From positions 372,001-436,000 of the forward strand of contig CM026427.1 of assembly GCA_014871385.1 (NCBI GenBank): a stretch of 64,000 bases of DNA, in the 5' to 3' direction. Below, piece by piece: positions 61,097 through 64,000 of this stretch (its first letter is position 1; the number at the start of each line of letters is the position of its first letter). Under the pieces are notes generated by a model. It saw only the letters and a list, made by a program, of their open reading frames with translations, made no database searches and was not told where the DNA came from. The position numbers were made by a program, and so were the translations under genes. Origin of the DNA: Ceratodon purpureus (lineage: Eukaryota > Streptophyta > Bryopsida > Pseudoditrichales > Ditrichaceae).

Positions 61097-63167
61097 CTAT
61101 ATTAAAATGCCGAGCTCTGTAGGCTTGAACATTCTATAACAGTGGCACAGCAAAATGAACAATCAAGTAGCAACTAGTAGATATGCAGTAGCTCCATGCA
61201 GAGAGTCGCTTTGTTTTTGCCGATGGAATCCTCGTGTGCTGATATGAATCCAACAAAAGCATGCTCTTCTGCATGGGCGTTGTAGAAAACTGGTAAGAAG
61301 AACGTATTCCAGTACTGCTCTCCAACAATTTGTCTTTTCCTTCATTCAATAAGATAGGCTTTTTGTACTGGAAAGTTGAGCACCTATTACTTACCTTAAT
61401 ATGTTTCTTACGACTGGAGAGTGGTTCTGATCCAAAGCTGACCAGAATTGCTGTATGTTGTTCCTCTCTAATTCCACAGTCTAGTAGTCCGATAACTAAT
61501 CTTTGTGTACGAATCTGATCTAACTTATGAGTCTTCACTGATGCTCTCGAGTACCTTAAGCGAGTAACGAGCGAAACCGAGCAAGTCAATTTCCTTCAAA
61601 GAACTGTGACCACAATGAGGCACATTTATTCTTGAACCAGTTGGCCAAAATATGTGAATTTTTATTGAAGGTCTTAGTATAGAATATCCCCAATCCCACC
61701 TTGTCACCTTGTCAGCATGCAGCTGCAGGATTGCTTGGGCCTGTGAAGCTCCCACTCTCGTTTCTAGCAGGAGATGATTTCTCTGAATCAACGGGGAATC
61801 AAGAGTGTGATTGGAGCAGTTAGAATTGTTTGCTGGACTTCCCTCAGTCAACTCGTGTACGTAGCGTGTAGTTTTGTGTGAGTGAGAAATGTGTGGGGTA
61901 CTCGTACGCTCTGCAGGTAGGGTTTCCCCTACATACCCATAAATTTTGTTACGAAGCAGAACCCGTTGCTTTCTTGGAACAGGCTAGGTTTCAAACATTT
62001 GGAACACAAGAAATTATGAGTGTTTAACACGCTTGACAGGGTTTAACAGGATGATGAAGAAGTCTTGAGAGGAAGCAGAGCAGACCTTCGACCTGCGTTA
62101 AGACCTTCCTGCGTTAACAGTGACCACTCTAACAAAGATTTGTTTAAAGTTCCATCCCGAAGCTTCTTCGGTTCAGTTGCACTTGTTACATAACACATGT
62201 TTGTGTGTCCGAGATCTCGTTCTGATACTTATTTGTCCAAGTGATATGGCGTCAGTAGTAACCACATAGTCACAGTCAAACTTGCGAGGAAAGAATATAT
62301 GTAGAGCCTGCAACCAAAACGGTCCCGTTTCCAAGAAATTTCCGAGCTGGTTGTTGTTCAATATTTACTTGCTTATGAGACCGTGTTCTTATTGATATTC
62401 TCTTGCATATACTTTCAACGCACAAGACTTAGTTACATGGTTACGAATGGTCAAGCCAATCCCAATTTCTGCTTCATGGTGTCGTCTCCGGTGTGGCTGA
62501 AGCATCAGTCTGCACCGCAAAGTCTTCTCAGAAGAGCTAATCGTGGGATTTTGGGAGCATTTGTTACTATCATGGTTTCAAGACTTCTGTCGGTATCAGT
62601 CGGTATTGGAAGTTGCAAGCGTGCCAGGAAAGTGAAGGCTGCTAATTGGTCATCTCCGAATGTCGGCCAAGATGATGATTCTTCTCGACTCATTACTGAC
62701 CACCTGGACTGAATAGGCAAAATATCAGGCTGGGTGGGAGTCCTCTTCTGCATGGATAGTACGATATTATAATAGGTACGCAGGCTCTTGAGCGTTATCA
62801 GTTTCTCATACATTACTACTACTCTGCCACTTTGTATGAATGAAGCACACTGAACTGGATTGTAGCTAATGTTGTTCGTGCTGGTAGATTGCCTAGTGGA
62901 TCAAGTGCAAGCTGAGTTTCTTCGACCCCCAAGATTGTGATTCGTGATACTGTGAGCCTTTATTTTTAGTTCGTTCTGCCATTAGGCGTACTTCTTTAAT
63001 ATATACCACTCATTAATCAGTGAAATCCACCTTAGAAGAGTCTCATGACACATAATTTCTGTGTGCAGGGGAAGCAGACTGTTGATCAGTTACAGGCTTT
63101 GCGGTATCACATAATAATATCAGCTAGCTAATTCTTTGTGTGGATTGGGAGTAGTACTAGTGCCACC
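61097..63167. other. Intergenic DNA, no supported gene
   Basis: Several 100-150-codon frames occur on both strands (61134-61589 -, 61525-61851 -, 62383-62712 +) but none shows a domain, a convincing start or neighbouring splice sites. The left part presumably includes the ACBP 3' UTR. Confidence 0.35.
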
Positions 63168-63458
63168 ATGTTGCCTCTCATAGTGGTGGGGGTAGGGGTA
63201 GGGGCAGTGGTGTTTGAGGCTGCTGCAGTCCTCATGGCCACAACATTGTGCGCTGATCACCATCACCAGTACAAGCCCAAGGCACATCGTGGAAGCCATG
63301 CTGGAGGGGGGGCAGTAGCGGCGGCCACTTTTGCGGGACTTGGTGGGGGTGGAGGGTACACTGGCGATACTGGTGGCTGCACCACAGGCGGTGGAGGGGG
63401 TTGTGGAGGAGGTGGTGGAGGCGGGGGTGGCGGTGGCGGTGGCGGTGGCGGATGCTGA
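63168..63458 (+). CDS. Small glycine-rich protein with N-terminal membrane segment
   Basis: An intronless 96-residue frame with a good ATG context (CCACCATG). Residues 1-22 are a hydrophobic segment (MLPLIVVGVGVGAVVFEAAA) that could be a signal anchor or signal peptide. A short His-rich/basic middle (DHHHQYKPKAHRG) follows. The C-terminal 45 residues are nearly all Gly with spaced Cys (GGCTTGGGGGCGGG) and the protein ends in Cys. Plants have many such secreted or wall-associated glycine-rich proteins; the exact family is unknown. The Gly tract is coded by GGN repeats, so part of the frame could be chance on a simple repeat, but the hydrophobic N-terminus and the stop right after the tract favour a real gene. 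Confidence 0.55.
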   Translation: MLPLIVVGVGVGAVVFEAAAVLMATTLCADHHHQYKPKAHRGSHAGGGAVAAATFAGLGGGGGYTGDTGGCTTGGGGGCGGGGGGGGGGGGGGGGC

Positions 63459-64000
63459 GCCTGGCCCAGGGCGAATCGTTATCAATATATATCATTCATA
63501 CACTATGATACATATTTGTTTGAATTGGCACTATATAGCTTCACACTAGAATATATACATGTGACTGGAATATGTAAATGATGTGAGGTTAGTTGGTTTG
63601 GAGTCACTGAAATGTTTTCCAATTCTGAATTCTGAATGATGCATACATGTTGAATCACCAATATTGCTCAACATATACTGTATTGCTCTTGGAGCCATGG
63701 TTGACGTCAATCTTCGAATTTGTGCACAATATCTTGTAGCAGTTGGAGAGTACTGGCCTAATGAGCTTAGTTCTGGTCCCTGTAAACTACAATCCTTCAA
63801 CAAACTCTACGAGGCCTTTCATTTGGTGCACATACGCTTCTCTTCAGACGTTCTGAGCGCTGTGAATCCTGAATTCCTCTAAAATGCGCTGTTTAAGCTG
63901 CAAGACTTGAATCACCATGCTGTGAAGATACTTGAAATTTGAGCACATCGGTACAAAGTTTTACAACACTACCGGAGTAATCTGAAACTGTCGTGAGCAC
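63459..64000. other. Right-edge flank, no supported gene
   Basis: A 72-codon frame at 63664-63882 has no recognisable features. Confidence 0.35.

Noticed and set aside
61134-61851. Two minus-strand frames of 151 and 108 codons
   Set aside because: No domain, no splice support, and probably within or beside the ACBP 3' UTR.
62383-62712. 109-codon + frame with a hydrophobic start
   Set aside because: The frame has no convincing ATG at its start and no family features.
1-64000. LTR or virus-like elements, CRISPR arrays, tRNA and rRNA genes
   Set aside because: I looked for paired long terminal repeats, reverse transcriptase or capsid motifs, spaced repeats and tRNA boxes and found none apart from the tRNA-like core in the nested element.

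Overview
The window is nuclear DNA of a land plant, most likely a bryophyte (a moss or relative). Genes carry several introns with plant-style GT/AG borders, and several products belong to plant-specific families (an armadillo-repeat-only ARO protein, a plant DUF7725-type protein, a syringolide-induced 14-1-1-like protein, a RAR1/CHORD gene copy). A Hog (hedgehog-type Hint) protein gene is also present; such genes are known from algae and bryophytes but not from seed plants. The species cannot be fixed from sequence alone. I found no tRNA or rRNA gene, no CRISPR array and no recognisable LTR or virus-like element.

Layout. 1-2311: 3' part of a DUF7725-like gene (+). 2.3-19 kb: gene-poor DNA with simple repeats, a broken MULE-type transposase stretch (7.1-8.5 kb, -), a long perfect-loop hairpin (9.36-9.43 kb), a possible CACTA element end (14.3 kb) and two TTAA-flanked elements (15.2-17.5 kb), one of which carries a nested 400-bp element with 40-bp inverted ends. 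19.0-30.3 kb is the gene-rich island: ARO armadillo protein (+), F-box/kelch-type protein preceded by an in-frame uORF (+), Hog/Hint protein (+), and a small unknown nuclear-looking protein (-). 31-39.8 kb: AT-rich, gene-free, four TTAA elements. 40.4-44.5 kb: a decayed RAR1 (two-CHORD) pseudogene (+) converging on a syringolide-induced 14-1-1-like gene (-). 44.5-54.5 kb: gene-free, two more TTAA elements and tandem repeats. 54.6-61.1 kb: a 12-exon TPR-like, probably mitochondrial protein (-) head-to-head with a divergent acyl-CoA-binding protein (+). 63.2-63.5 kb: a small glycine-rich membrane or secreted protein (+).

The genes do not form an operon-like pathway. Two things stand out. First, the intact five-exon Hog gene: signal peptide, unknown N-terminal domain, Cys/Ala/Gly-rich stretch, Hint autoprocessing domain with nucleophile Cys247 and the T-x-x-H motif, and a hydrophobic C-terminal tail. 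Second, a family of eight non-autonomous elements of about 0.83-1.16 kb (about 1.33 kb with the nested insert) that share TTAA target duplications, termini beginning CCCCTAA and a common subterminal motif, which together look piggyBac-like. One copy is flanked by a CTAA direct repeat, showing that the 4-bp duplication lies outside the inverted ends.
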